Source: Istiophorus platypterus (lineage: Eukaryota; Chordata; Actinopteri; Istiophoriformes; Istiophoridae). Taken from it: DNA of 64,000 nucleotides. The notes below the pieces were generated by a model that saw nothing but the letters and a program-made list of their open reading frames with translations, did not search any database and had not been told where the DNA came from. Shown one piece after another: positions 21,857 through 35,103 of the stretch; the first letter of the stretch is position 1, and every line of letters begins with the position of its first letter. The DNA lies in the NCBI GenBank assembly GCA_016859345.1, contig CM029131.1, positions 10,448,533-10,512,532 on the forward strand. Reading direction: 5' to 3'. The translations under genes and the position numbers were made by a program.

Positions 21857-24800
21857 CCCCCCTTCACACATATCTTTCATCATTCCCTCCCTAACAGGGG
21901 GATGGGATCCTGCCCCCCCCCATCCCTCCCGTGTCTATCATCTCATCGCATCTGGAAGCAAAGTCTCGATGGACTCTGGCTCTCAACATGCCCACATGGG
22001 ACCTGGACATGTGTATATAGACGTTTACACCGCTGCTGAAATTGCCCTGGATTTCTTCAGTGGTTTGGGGGGAGGGAAGGGGGAAGGGGGGGGGGGGTTA
22101 CTCCCATGTCACTGACAGGATATTAGTTTTTTCACCTGGGACATCGTAGACTGTCTTTACTGGAAAAAAAAGACATTACTAGCGATTTTGTCTAAAACTT
22201 TAAAGAAACAATTTCATGTTTTTCGGTTCCGGGACCTTCTGTGACCTCTCAGAAGTAAATACCAAAGGCTTTGTTATAGCGCCGCAAAAAACCTCTTAGG
22301 CAAGTCGATTGCACTTCTCTCTCCTGTCAGGCTCCTGGACGGGGTCGGAATCGTTTCCCGCGACCGCCCCGACATGTCTCCCCGACGCCGATCGCCCGCG
22401 ACAGCCGTAATTCTCCCCCGGCACATTGCTGCGGTAAGGACATCGGTGGGGGGGGGGGCTTGTTTTCAGTCGCGAGGGCCTTCGGGAAGCTCCTGCGGGT
22501 TAAACGGGGCCGATGAACATCCCTTCGGTCTCTCTCTCCGTGCCCAGGGAACATTGTTCCCCGTCTTTGTCCCGCATAGATCGCCCTCATTGCCCTCATA
22601 CATCTCGGGGGCCGCTCTTTGTCCCCTGCCTGTCCGTCGCGGGGCCTCCAATGGCACCTTAGGTGTGAGATACTCATTAGGAACCGGGTGGAGCCGGGTT
22701 CGGGCGCATTATACTCGTAAGAACGCCGGTAATGACTTTATAAACTGTCTTTACATATGATAGATTTCAAAGAGAAATGCTGTGAAATCTTAATTCAAAA
22801 AAACCCTTATGCCTTAATTTTCTTTGTTAATTTTCAATCTCAGGTTCCACTGAGCGTGTTCAGCGAATATTCTTTCAAGCCAACACACCGTGGTTCATAT
22901 ATCAGTGCTTGTGTCCATCCTGTAGCGATGGAGAAAAAAAAAAAAAAAGATGGTGCCTTGGCAGTAATTAGCCACAGACAGACGAAAACGGCCTGCTCTG
23001 CACTAAAAGCCAATTAGGATCATGAACCGGAGACTAACGTGACTCCTGTCATTCCATGTCCACTTAAATCCCAGTTAACGGTTGATGAGCCAACGTGGAA
23101 GTAGCCTGGAGGTGAAACATGTAATTCCACCTTCGTTTTTTTTCTCTTTCTGTCGTTGACATGTTGAGCGTGTGCAGAGATTTGTGTGGAGGGGGGTTGT
23201 GTCGGAGGGGTGATGGCCTCCACAGACGGATCGATAAAAGTTGATTTGAAAGCGCGGCGGCGGAGCACCTCATAGCCCTTTAGGTCAAAATCGGGAGCTC
23301 GGACATGCACAGCTCTATCGGGGCAATAAAAACAATACAGCGGCATCAAAGTTGGTTCTTGACCCTTGGAAACAGACGCTTGACCAGACAACCCCCAACC
23401 TGAAGGTCGTCATACTGGGCTTCCAGCTCCTCCTCCTCCTCAGCGGCCGGAGTTTGACCCCGAGGCCGGTAGATCGACGCGAAGGCTTCTGGCCCAGAAG
23501 GGAAGCGAGTTCCCGGCCCTCGGGGGTCCCGACGCGCCTTTGGCCGAACTTTTAGGTCAGCGTGGGTACGGGGGCCCTTACGGTGCTGCTGAGGATGACG
23601 AGCGTCCCTTGAGTCGGGATCATTCCCGAAAAGGACGCGTGAATTGTCTAATAAAGACTCTTAAAGCGCAAGGAGAGATTGATGTAAACCTAACGATGTG
23701 TCCAGTGACGCCATCTACACTAACTGTTGTTTTCTACTAAAAGCACATTACGTGAGGTTATGGTAAATTCAGTGCTGTCGATGGGCTGATCCACGTTCAG
23801 CCCTTCGCTTCCCAGGGGCTTCATTAATAATGCAGTCCCACAATTCTTTGCATCCTCGGCGCCCATCTGGGGGGGAAACACATCGCGCCATGATTACCAA
23901 ACAGTTCAACCCCTACTACAATCCCACATCGGGGGGGGGGGGGGGCAGAAACCTCCTAATGTGCACCCCGAGCAGTTTTTTTTCCCGCCCTTCCTCCGAC
24001 TCAAACTCATTTACACATTCTTACACACACAAGCAAACACGCACATACAGGAGTAAAGGGAGTATATACGTGTCCCTGCTGATGCAACAAAACGAAGGAA
24101 CAGGGCGGAGGGAGGACGAAGAGGAGGAGGAGGAGTGCGAGGCGATGAGGCGAGCCGGCGGAGGAGGGATAAGCCCCCCCAGGTCTTCCTAATTATCCGT
24201 AAGGATCAGCAGTGCCCAGGGACGCATGAGAGGGAGGGATTCGCCCGCTGGATCCGCCGGGAAGGGGAGGCCCGATTGGATCGGTCACCTCTCACCCGCT
24301 GCCCGGGACGCCCGGCGCTGCGGCTCATTAGACACAGGCGTAGGCGCGCGTGCTGATGAGTGGGGGTGGCGGCGGTGGGAGGGGGGGTGGCTGCGGCGAA
24401 ATCGCCGGGAACTTCTCCTGCAATTTCGGAGAAGTTCTTAGCGTTTCTAAGATTCGCTCCCTGCCTGAAAACTTTAATTTTTTTTTTCCTCTTTATCTAT
24501 TATGTTTATTTCAATAAAACAAACACTAGATAATTCACCAAGGTTATGATACGAATCAATTTTGTGCAATCAAGTTTTCATTTTCCCGATGCCAGCGGCG
24601 TTGTAATAAACAAACAGGAGGGGGGGGTACCACTCTCTTACTTGCCTGCGCGCCCACACATATGCAGTCGTCGTTCCTGTAACAACCGATGAGCGTTCAC
24701 GTACCTGCGTGTTTAACATCGACGGGGCGACGCCCCCACCCACCCCCTGCGCCGCCGCCGCCGGCAGGTCGGTGCGAGAGAAGCCCGGCCGCCTCTCGGT

Positions 24801-27800
24801 GCTGTAATTATCCGCTTTGATTAAAAATGATAACTTCCTCAGCGAGCGGCAGCCAAATTATGGGCATTACCGTGAAGGTTGAACGCCGCGGCGATCATGT
24901 AGCCCGGCGAGCCTTTAGCCCGGCGAGCGCGTAGCCCGGTGCTCAGCCGACTAAGGATCAGATGTCTTCGCTCTGATTTCTCTCCAACCTCCCTTCATCC
25001 CTTTTCGTTTTTTTCTCTCCTCCTTCCTGTCTGGCGCCGGGGCCCTTCGACAAAGCCCGTCGTTACCGCCCCCATCCCGGCCGAGGACGTTCGGCGGTGC
25101 CCCCCCCCCCCCCGTTACAGTGAAAACCGTCCATTTGACGAGTGAACCGTTTGTCAGCAACCGGAACTTTAGGGACAGATTCAGGTTCTAGCTCCACCGC
25201 ACCACCCAAATATGAAAAAAAAAAAGAAATATTGACATTTGCTCATGTAAATTTTCCAGCAGTCGTCTATTATTCTTTATTCTTTTATTCTTTTATTCCC
25301 TGCACGTGACATTTTGGAAGGATCTGTCCGTCCCACCGGGGGAGCTGAGGTCGTGGCGACGGCTCAGGTGCTTGTACGCCGGCTCCAGGAAGACAGGCGG
25401 GAAGACGGCGAGCGCCAATGAGTCTGAGGCAGACACACACACGCACACTCATGAACACGCTTCGCTCGGGTTGATGGATGGGTGCGTTTGTTTTGTGGAT
25501 TTTTTTGAGTTTTTTTTATGCAACGCGGTTCCAGGACAGCTGGATGCGGAGCAAACGGGGCCCGCGTCCACCCGCCTGCCACCACCGCCGCCGAGCCGCC
25601 GTTCTGTCCCTCACATTATGTCACGTCCGCCTGGACTGTTCATTAACCACCCGGAACCATCCGGCGATGAACTTCGGGAGCCCATCGGTCTCTGGGCAGA
25701 TAATTCAGTCCTCTACCACATTATTGAAACCTTCCTTTTTTTTTTCCTGCATCTTTTTCCCATCCTTTTTGTTTGTTTGTTTGTTTTTTGCACTGCACCA
25801 GGTTGTAAAAGCTTCTAATAATAAATTTTACCTGACTTTCATTGTGCCGTTTCAGAATAAGATTAGTTTTGTGCTCATGTGAATATACAAACGATAACAG
25901 AGGGGGAGCATCTGGACATTGAATGGCTCGTTCTCACTGTTATTTTTTTTCTCTTTCTCCCACCCAGACACACACACACACACACGCTTCGGCGACCGCC
26001 AGCTCTGTGGACATGCCTCCCTTCTATCTCCCGCGCTGCACACGGCGCGTGACAGACGACCACCTGCGCCACCCGGGCGGAACCATTGTGCGCGCCGCTT
26101 ATCGCACCGGGCCCAGTTCTCGGCGTGCGGACAGTCCCGCGTCGCTCGCATTGTCGCCGCCTCTTCACCCGTTCGGCGGGAGGGGGGGCATGCGGCGCTC
26201 TTATCGCTCCCTTTTGGAAACAGGCACCTCACCTTCGCCAACCCCCCCTCCCCAGCCTTTCCCGACACATATTCCCGGATAAGCTGTTGCTCGTGGATAC
26301 GAGTGTGCAGCCGCTTCGTACCAGCGAGTTGCGTCATTAAAACCCATTCCACCACTGCTGTCTCCCACTGTTTCTTGAAATTGGATGTTGCCTGGCAACA
26401 ATTACGGGAAAAAGTCGCAACAAATAAAATCCGCAGCTATTTGATGTGGGCGCGCGGCTCCTGTCGGCGATATTTCAGACAACTTCTATGCCTGCTGAAG
26501 ACCTGAGGTGAATTTATTACCTGCCGCAGTCCGTCACGTCCGCCCTCCTCTTCCTCCACTTACCGTCCAGCCGCTCTCCTTTCCACTCGGCATCTTTTTA
26601 TTCCGCCCCCCCCCCGGCTCCACGCTACTCCGCCCCTGCTCTCACCCTCCTTCTGGTCTTCTCGTCCTCCCGCCGGGCGCTAATGGGCCGCGGACCGGCC
26701 GTGACCTCGTCTGCCGCCCGCTCTTTAAAAAAACTTGCAGCCTCCGTGAACAATTCAGCGAGTCTGCGGAGATGCAGCAGGAAGGACCTTCGGAGTTGTT
26801 TAAAAAACAAAATCTCATCCTGCTCAAGAGCCAGTGTTGGTTCAGAGGAGGATGAGCTGCGGAGAATAACTACTCACAACAAACCGCATCCTCTCACTCG
26901 GCAATTAAACAGAGGGAAAAAACCAACTCAGAGCCTCGTTTCCAACATATTGCTCTTCGTTCAGGTTCAGTCTGTCGTCGTGGAAGCTCCTGAAAACGGA
27001 GCAGAAGAAGAAGAAGAGCAGAGGCTGTCCATCTCTCTCCCTGCGCTGACCGTCAAATATTAAAAAAAAGCAAACTAAAATAATCTTTAAAAAGATTTGT
27101 TTTTGTTTTTGTTAGCGTCAGACAACACGAAGCAGCCAACCGGCGACAGCGGGGCTGACTTGTCCTAGAGCGCAGGCTGACTCCAGCAAAGGTCTCGGCT
27201 AAACCGCCACGGAAAAGTGCCGGAGAGTATAAATAAAAAAATAAATAAGATATATATCTTTTTATATTTGATATTTAAAAACCACCACAGTGGAATATCA
27301 TGCTCTGCGGCGGGGGGACACGCCCCAGTGTCATCCGGGATGTGCGGCGATGCTGGTGGGTCCTCGACCTCAGTGCACAAACGTATCATGTGGGGTCAGA
27401 GGGCGCTCGGGGGACCTTTCACGTAGGTTTCAAGTACGTGAACTTCACCGAACCGGATGAACGTGCCGCTGTCGGCCGCTCATCTCGCTTTTGACCCTGA
27501 TGTCGGCATCGACGCCGACATTTTCTGTTCCGCCGCGAGAAACTAGCGCAGGATTCGACCGACGGGCTGTAAACGTGAGGCGCCACCCCTTCGCCGGGGG
27601 GCTCCGGTCTGTCTCTACCGCCTCGAACTTCGGCCCGTCGAGCGGATTGTTGGCGTCTTCAGGCCTAGAACCAGCCTCAGCTGTGTGACAGATGACGTTT
27701 CATACGCTTTTCCTCTCCTTGTTGGTTGTTTACCAATCACGACTCTCGCTGCAGATTCCCTATACGATCCACAGGTTACGTAAACACAAATCATCCTATT

Positions 27801-29901
27801 CCGCTTCCTATTTTTTTTCTTTTTGTTAAGGATGCCGGGACTCGGGGGGGGGGGGGTGGTTAACACCAAGGCAGTGTTAAAGCATCACAGTCAGTGGGAA
27901 GCCTCTCGACCCTAAACCAAGGCTGCCCCGGCGTCGTCCGCTGGGACGCCGCTGTTTACCGCCCGGAGTGGCTGGAAAATTAATTGGCTCCTTGAGCCGC
28001 TGTCCAACCTCAGCACGATGGCCTCCCCTCATTGCTCCGTCACTTTAAGTCGAAGTGTATTAATGGACCGTGTGGGCCATTGATTCCTAATTCCTCTCGA
28101 CGTCAACATCGGGGATAAATATTGCGTGGCTCGGCCGTCTTCAGGCTTATTGTAATCAGCATTGTTATTGATCGCCTGCCCGAATCCCCCAGAAGTAATC
28201 TATTTTAAATACACTTTCAGTGAAGGGGGGGGGGGTAGTGCCTTGTCCCAGCCCATTGTCTCACACTGGTTGGGGAAAGTCACATAGTAGAAGACGGATG
28301 GGCTCAGAATAAAGAAGCAGGAAGTGTCCCGACCTGGTAGATTAAAGAAAAGAGACCGAGACACATGTGACTGGGTTGACAGATAGAAATATTACGAGTG
28401 GCCGTATATGTTCAGCGGAACGTGTCTTGCTTTTTCCGTGTGTAGGTTAGACTCCGGGTGGTCGCCGTTGCATCCGTCTCGTCGAGGCCGGAGGATGATG
28501 GATGAGGGCCCAGCCAGCGGCGGGCCGGACGACGGGGCTATCGATTTCTATCCGCAAGGTCCGGTTTGGGGGGGGGGGGGCCTTGACGCGCCGTGGCTCG
28601 ACACACATGCACGCGCCCGCTACGTTTCTGCTCTCGAGCACGCGCCGTTTTCCCTCTCGCGCGCCGGCGTCCCTCCTCGCCGCGGCCCGTTTATCGATCC
28701 GCCGGCCAAGTGGCATCCACTTGTTTAACATCCAGTCCAATGTACTTGACTTGGCGCAGCCTCGCCTCTCTGCCCTGCTCTGTTCAGCTCCGAGCAGAGA
28801 AGATGGAGGGGAGTGTGTACATGTGCCGGGGGATCGCTCACGAGGCCGTGATGAAACGTTGGAGTGTGTGTTTGTGTGTGTGTGTGTGTGTGCACCTCCC
28901 CTGTGTATTCATGTGTTTCTGTGCCGCGGAGCCAGTCAGCGTTTTCCTTTTTTTTTCCCGACTCGTGGGATGAGGCGAGGGCTTCGTGTGCGGGCATCTC
29001 TGAACGCGGTCACAACGCTTTCTGCTCCGTCCAGCCCACTGAGCAACAAACTGAAGCTGCGGAGCAATGATCCCATTCTCCCTGCTCACGGTTTTGTTGT
29101 CGTCCCCCCCGGTATTCACTCTGCTCATCGGGGTCCTCATAATCGCCGCTAATGACTCGGAAGGACATCCGCTGCTCCCCACGGCCTCAGCCGTCCTGGA
29201 AAAAACGGCGCCGTCCGACGAGGACGCGGAGGCGGCGCCGTTGCTGGTGGCCAGACAAAGTTGCGGTGCTGACACGTTGCCCGCGCTTGCTGGCTTTATT
29301 TTCCAAGATTTAGAAATACCTGCTTGACTTCGAACACGCATTTCATCATGCGCCGTGCAGAAACGCTGAGAGACTACGGGATAACACGAGTTGCAAAAAG
29401 TTGCAGAACTTTTCTCTAATGTTTACCCAATTCCCCGGGTGCATGTTGATGTGATGTCAGATAACTACTTCTCAAAAACCTTGGAGTTGAGAAATATTGA
29501 GTTAAGTTTTTTATTTTATCTTATTTTATTTTATTTTTCTTGACATTCGGATTCCAGAGGCCGCTCGGCTGCGCTCGTCGCTCATCAAAAGTCCGACTTT
29601 CTGTCTCTGACATCTCTGGAATTCTACCGAATCCCCCCCCGACGACTCTCTTGTCTTCCTGAGTCAATTACAAGAGGTGTGATAAAGGTGGGAAGACGTC
29701 ATCCGAATATCCGTGTGGCTGTTCGGTTAATGATGATGACGCTCGCGACGACAATTTTTTATCTCGGCGCTGACATTTACCGCGTCGACAGTCTCTGACT
29801 GCTCCGATCATGGAAATCTAAAATGATAAAATGCTCCATGAGAGGAATTCATAGCCTCCTCTCGCCTTCTCTCTCTCTCTCTCTCCCTCCTTCCTTCTCA
29901 G

Positions 29902-30057
29902 GGGATGATGTACCTGGAGGAGAGGAGGCTGGTCCACCGGGACCTGGCGGCGCGCAACGTCCTGGTCAAGTCGCCCAACCACATCAAGATCACCGACTTC
30001 GGCCTGGCGCGGCTGCTGGACGCCGACGAGAAGGAGTACAACGCCGACGGGGGCAAG
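29902..30057 (+). CDS. erbb4: erbb4 exon: catalytic loop, DFG and activation loop
   Basis: 52 codons, phase 0 to phase 0, GMMYLEERRL to YNADGGK, between TTCTCAG and AAG|GTCGGT. HRDLAARN is the catalytic loop with the proton-acceptor Asp (human D843). DFGLARLL carries the Mg-binding Asp and starts the activation loop. EKEYNADGGK contains the activation-loop tyrosine of ERBB receptors. HIKITDF replaces human HVKITDF and LLDADEKEY replaces LLEGDEKEY. All residues needed for phosphotransfer are present, in contrast to ERBB3-type pseudokinases. Confidence 0.97.
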
Positions 30058-31522
30058 GTCGGTGCCGGGGGGGAGGTGAAAACGCGATAGAACAAAACGG
30101 TCGGCGGGAAGCGAGACTTGAGGCCTTATTTATCTTCGGTGGTCGGCTCCACCTGGATGTCGGCTGTGATGCATTATTTTCTTTTCCTTTTTATTCCTTT
30201 TTTTTTATGGACCAAAGGTGGAGGAGTGCGGGAAAAAGAAGAAGAGATTTAGCCATTTTCCTATTTCATATCAATCTGCAATTGACCCGAAAACACAGCT
30301 GTATCAAATTTGGCCAGATTTATGGCTTTAAAAAACAGCTTTAAAAAACAGCGATGAACTCTTTTGGTCAAGCAAACTCCGGTGAACTTTGTTTTCGGTA
30401 AAACGCAATTTAGAGGCACTTCATCCGAACAAATAATGCAGCCACACTTCCAATCAGTTTTGTTTTGTTTGGGGACCCAGGCTGCATTAATCAGAGGCCC
30501 CTTCTCTTTCCTCGCCTGAGACTTACAATGCAAATTGCCCTGATCAACTCCCTTTATTAAATTGGCTTGTTCATCGCTGCATCTATTCAGCTGCCACCTC
30601 CACACCCACCCCACCCGCCCCACCTGAGGTAGCCACTACTGCGTCTTGAGCCGGGTTTATTATCTCCGGGAGGAAAAAGGGGGAAAAGAAAGGAAAAGAA
30701 AAGGGTATTTTCATAAAGCGAGGAGTTTGACGCAACCGTCTGAGTGATTGACTCCATGTCGGTGCTCACTGATGCCTTGATAAAGGAGAGGTGTTGTCAG
30801 CACATCTGCATGCGCGCCATAAAAATAGATGCGCCATGGGAGATAAATCAACAGAGATGAAAGTGGAGGCACCGTCTCGCATTTCCAACCTGAAGTGCCC
30901 CCCCCCCCCCCCCCCACAACCCCGGCCCTACCCCGCCCCTCTTCCTGTTCATTTCCCTGAAGAGCACATGTATGCGCCGGGCTCCCATGCCTGTGTGTGG
31001 TGGGGGTGTGTGTGGGGGGGGCTGTATCTTAAATGACCCTTGCGTGCGTTCTCATGCAAGAGGCCGGATAATTGCCTTGCTCAGTGGGCTCTGCGGCTGA
31101 GACCCCCCAGCAACCCCTCCTCTGAAAGCCAATACAGAAAATCATACGGTGGTTAGGATGCGGAGGTGTGCGCCATTGTCCTTGTCGGGCAATGTCGGAG
31201 AGTGCGTTGTTATCGCCATTTCGCACGCCGCCTCTTCTCAACCTATAGGCTACGGAGATAATGGGAGACGAATGGCCAATACGATCTCATTTAGCATCTT
31301 AAAGAGCGTGCTCCCTATTGATGATCCCCGGGTTAGACCGAAGCCAATCAATCACGGTGCTTGAGCAATATTGAGCAAAGCAAAACTGCGGCCTGAGAGC
31401 GATGCCTCATATCAGAAAAGACGGGCCGGCCGCTGAGCGGAACAGCCTAATGGGTAATCGGTGGCGGCGGCGGCGGTCCCCCGTGTGAGTAAATGTGTGT
31501 GTGTGTGTCCGTCTCTCCTCAG
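30058..31522 (+). other. erbb4 intron (1465 bp)
   Basis: It contains an 18-base C homopolymer (30898-30915), a short tandem duplication of CTTTAAAAAACAG (about 30325-30350), and a GT tract followed by GTCCGTCTCTCCTCAG at the acceptor. Nothing else is recognised. Confidence 0.75.
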
Positions 31523-31598
31523 ATGCCCGTCAAGTGGATGGCTCTGGAATGCATCCACTACAGGAAGTTCACGCATCAGAGCGACGTGTGGAGCTATG
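31523..31598 (+). CDS. erbb4: erbb4 exon: kinase P+1 loop and helix F
   Basis: 25 codons plus one base, between CTCCTCAG and TATG|GTGGGT. MPVKWMALEC is the P+1 loop that recognises tyrosine-containing substrates, and the invariant Asp of SDVWSYG anchors helix F. One substitution against human is seen (MPIKW to MPVKW). The last codon (Gly) is split with the next exon, which begins GA. Confidence 0.97.
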
Positions 31599-31830
31599 GT
31601 GGGTGCCGAAGATAGTGCGCGTAGGCGTCACTGCTCCTCCTGCTCACACCTGTGGGAGGAACCGAGTCCGTGACCTGAAATCCTGTTTCCTCTATTATAC
31701 ATCAATTTTATTTGAACCCCCCCCCTTTATCTGCATCATTGTTCTCCGGCTCTTTGTCTCAACTTCTCATCTCCAACTTTCTGTCTTCTTCTCTCTCTTT
31801 CTCTGCCCCCCCCTCGGACACCCCTCCAAG
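31599..31830 (+). other. Short erbb4 intron (232 bp)
   Basis: Starts GTGGGT and ends CCCCTCCAAG, with a C/T-rich 3' half. It splits a glycine codon. Confidence 0.95.
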
Positions 31831-31977
31831 GAGTGACCATCTGGGAGCTGATGACCTTCGGAGGAAAGCCGTACGACGGCATTCCCACCCGGGAAATCCC
31901 GGACATCCTGGAGAAAGGGGAGCGCCTGCCCCAGCCGCCCATTTGCACCATAGACGTCTACATGGTCATGGTCAAAT
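31831..31977 (+). CDS. erbb4: erbb4 exon: kinase C-lobe helices F-H
   Basis: 147 nt, two bases finishing the split Gly, 48 codons (VTIWELMTFG to MVMVK) and one base of the next Cys codon, ending AAAT|GTGAGA. This is the lower C-lobe (GGKPYDGIPTREIPDILEKG, then ERLPQPPICTIDVYMVMVKC), part of the surface that activates the partner kinase in the asymmetric dimer. It matches human except REIPDLLEKG to REIPDILEKG. The YMVM here fits YxxM by letter but lies in the folded core, as in mammals, and is not a PI3K docking site. Confidence 0.97.
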
Positions 31978-32399
31978 GTGAGAGAGCCGCCACGCACACG
32001 CACACAGGGAAGCCGGCGAACGGAAAATGCGGTTAAATGGGGGGGCAGGAAAAAGCATTCAGATCTTTCACTTGAAATAAAGGGGCAAGACCACAGCGCA
32101 GAAATGCCCAAATGAAAGTAGCCATCAAGCAGAAAGGTCAGTTTCAGAATCATTTCAGCTTGTGGATTCCTCCGCGGGGATCGATAAAGTCTGATCTAAT
32201 CCTCACTCCCGGTAATTAAATACACCGCGAGTTATTTGTTGATCGTGTTTTGTATTTTTTCATCTAAAGATGCGAGAAAGCAGTTACGAAATGAACGTGG
32301 GGCAAGTTATCGAAGAGATATAGTGGAATGAAAAGTACAATTTCTAGCCAGTGTTTACTGTATATACAGGCCACACTATAAAAATATGCAGTGGCAAGA

Positions 32400-32470
32400 A
32401 ATTGAAACACTCGAGTCAAGTATTTCAGAATTGTATTTAAGTACAGCACTTGATAAATGTACCTAATCTA
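32400..32470 (+). repeat. Short remnant of the AAGTACTTGAGTAAATGTAC teleost repeat
   Basis: TCAAGTATTTCAGAATTGTA then TTTAAGTACAGCACTTGATAAATGTAC resembles a motif cluster found in many fish introns and 3'UTRs. Recognition is from memory. Confidence 0.45.
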
Positions 32471-33196
32471 CGCTCTTACGAGGCCATCGACCAGGGCTGT
32501 GTTCTGTTTTTTTTTGGCGTTGCAGTTTTCATCACAATTTTTGATAAATATCGTGTACTCTGGAAATTGATTCGAGAAAACGTTTACAGAACAAAACAAC
32601 CAGATGCAAGTGCTTATGTTTGGCTCATGAATCGAGCCGAGAAATTAGAGGAACGGTTTGACGTTTTACAGGGGAAAGGGTTTAATTTGTTCCTTGCTAA
32701 GAATCGAAAATGAGAAGATCAATCTTGGCTTAGCACAAAGACCGGAGGGGGGCTGGTTCCGACCTGGTTCTATCCTGGTTCGATCCAAAGGTTTAGATCC
32801 AGCACAGGCTCTCCTGAGTGTTAATGAGGGTACCGGGCTACCGCTGGTCCAGGGGTCGGGGAGTCGGGGCCCAGCCGGTGGTGAAGCCAGTCCCACAGAG
32901 CCGATCTCTAAAACACTGGGAGTTACGGAGCATATAACTGTACTTCTTCATTTTTATATACTGTTTACACACTGGCGCAACCATCACGGATGAGTGGTAG
33001 TTTAATAAAAGAGCTCGTGTTTTCAATATTCATCTAGTGGGGTGTCACCCGAGCCCCGGGGGCTTCGATTCGGAGCCGGGAGGGGAGGGGGAGAAGCGAG
33101 AAGACAACAAAAGACGAACGAAAAACCAGAAAAAGAGAAACGTGTTGTCACCAAACTGTAGCGAGATGCTGGTCTGTGGTCTGCAACAGGCAGACC

Positions 33197-33236
33197 CCCC
33201 CCACACACACACAAACACACACACCACCACCACCAG
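33197..33236 (+). repeat. CA and CCA short repeats
   Basis: A C run, then CA repeats, then ACCACCACC. Confidence 0.85.
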
Positions 33237-34797
33237 GAACTCTGCCCACTTCCTCGTTCATGTCATCTTCCATCTGGACAACCGCACCTCCCTCGCAGCC
33301 GACCCACCCCGACTCCCCCTCCAGCCCGAGCAGCTCGTCCAAAGAGGGGAAAAAAAGAAAACCGCCCTCCCTTCACTCTGCCCGAGAGCCCCCCCCCGGG
33401 CTGGATTTGTAACCCTGGTGCTGGAGTGCCCGGCAGCGGAGCCCCAGCCCCCCCCGGCCTCCCCAGCCTCCCTGGCCCCCCCCCCAGATTTCCAGGAAGC
33501 GGTCCAGGTGTACGTGCCAGTCCGTGCCCTGAGCCCTGCCAGCTGACGGCTGCTTGGCCGTCCCTCCTCCCCGCAACCGTCTGGCCGCCCCCCCCCCATC
33601 TGAACTCGGCCGCGGCCGAGTGACTTTTCCGTCACTCCCTCTCTTCTGCCGCTGCTTGGAAAATCTCATAAAACCTACCTCACATCCTCGTCTCCCCGCT
33701 GACTTCTCTCCCTGCCTTTAGAAATTTTTGTTCCTTTTTTTTTTCTCTTTTAGTTTTTAATTACTTCGTTCTTTTTTTTCTTTTTTCCTTTGCACCAATA
33801 TTGTATCTGCACTATGAATATACTTTCCTATTATTGGCTGCTTATAACTCAGCGAATTTAAACAGTGCCAGTGATTTGCTCTGAGTGCTCAAAACACCCA
33901 AAATGTGCCCAAGAAGAGTGCGACACGATCCAGAGCTTGGAGCTCAATATCAAAACACATTCCCATGACAAAAGAATGGTAATCCAACCAAAATGTCATA
34001 ATATCTAATTGTTTTTTGTTTTTTTTTTTTCAAATGAAAAACTATTGCCAATGGCTTTTGACAGCACAGAACCAATCCACGGAAGCCCTGCAGCCATTCA
34101 GCAGAATAACAATGCCAACTAATTCTTTCTCTGTGCCTGGAGGTGGAAAATAGACTCTGTGTGCGGCTTCAAAAAGTGTTTTGACAAAAACAGTAGAAGT
34201 GCTGAGGTCAAAGGGATTCCCTTAACTTGGCAAGCAGCAAAAGTGCATAGTTCCCATGTGCCCCCCCCCATTTATGTGTCACGTGGGAAATGTTGAGCTC
34301 CTTAAACCCCCACAGGTTCAGAATCTTCTTGACGTCGCCGCCGAATCTCTAATGAAAACAGAGAGTCTGGAATCAGCAGCACGTTTTCCATCACAGTCGG
34401 AATTTAAATTTCTATAGTCCTGTTATTATTATTATTTTTTTACCTGTGCGTTCAGCATGGAGACGGAAGGCGAGTAGAAGAGACAGAGACTGGGGGGTGA
34501 CTAACGGCAAAAATGCAGCAGAAGGTCAAGAGTCGTCTTTTTCATGAAAATGACGATAAACTGGCAAAGACGTCTCTAAAGATTGAGATAAAGCTCGAGA
34601 AGCTACGATTGAGGACAATCAATGAGCTGCTACTTAAATGTCCTTGGCCGGTGTGGGAAACCGATAAATATGCCCGTATACATTTCATCAACTTTACTTT
34701 GGCGACTCTTTCTCACTCAGGCCTTTATCCATTAATCTCTCCACCCCCACCCCCATCTTCCTCCTCCCTCCTCCTTCTCCTCTTCCTCTTCCCCCAG

Positions 34798-34895
34798 GCT
34801 GGATGATTGACGCAGACAGCCGGCCCAAGTTCAAGGAGCTGGCTGCCGAGTTCTGCAGGATGGCCCGTGACCCTCAGCGCTACCTGGTCATCCAG
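34798..34895 (+). CDS. erbb4: erbb4 exon: end of the kinase domain
   Basis: 98 nt: two bases finishing the split Cys, then 32 codons, WMIDADSRPK to YLVIQ, ending CAG|GTGCGT. This is the last kinase helix with the conserved CWMIDADSRPKFKEL motif and MARDPQRYLVIQ, which leads into the regulatory tail. One substitution against human, EFSRMA to EFCRMA, adds a cysteine. Confidence 0.97.
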
Positions 34896-35103
34896 GTGCG
34901 TTCGCCTCGGCAGGCCTCGCTGCCAGAGCGCTCGATAATAAGGCTTTTTCCATGCAGACGTGTGCCCACTGCATAAATACTTGTTGTGGTATCTGAGATA
35001 GTAAAATGGGATCTTCTGACATATTTAGTGGCTGATTTTTAAGTATAACTTCCACCATGATATTTCTGGCATCTGTTAAATGTGTCCCACGTGTGCCGTT
35101 CAG
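34896..35103 (+). other. Short erbb4 intron (208 bp)
   Basis: Starts GTGCGT and ends GTGCCGTTCAG. The pyrimidine tract is short. Confidence 0.95.

Larger units (their letters stand above)
15160..29901 (+). other. Large erbb4 intron (14742 bp)
   Basis: This is the largest intron in the window. It contains CCG and GA repeats next to the donor, a (TGAT)n array (17412-17447), a fish dispersed-repeat remnant (about 18780-19045), a GT array (19897-19982), pyrimidine-rich DNA (19487-20833), an unassigned GC-rich island (20905-21260), more CA/GT arrays (21408-21466, 21592-21640, 21810-21853) and many G or C homopolymers. An 8-bp stem inverted repeat lies at 27500-27521. No conserved exon was recognised, and the many reading frames lack recognisable domains. 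Confidence 0.7.
31978..34797 (+). other. erbb4 intron (2820 bp)
   Basis: It holds a dispersed-repeat remnant (about 32400-32470), a GGGGATCGATAAAGTCTGAT segment at about 32177 (reverse orientation of the fish element tail), CA and CCA repeats (33197-33236), several C runs and a C/T-rich acceptor tract ending CCCCCAG. An 87-codon frame at 32450-32713 has a protein-like mix but no recognised homology. Confidence 0.7.

Noticed and set aside
31950..31977. YMVM as a replacement PI3K-binding YxxM
   Set aside because: It lies in a folded kinase helix and is the same in mammals, so it is not an exposed docking site.
32450..32713. 87-codon frame with protein-like composition in the intron after the C-lobe exon
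   Set aside because: It begins inside a dispersed-repeat remnant, has no recognised homology and is intronic; probably chance.
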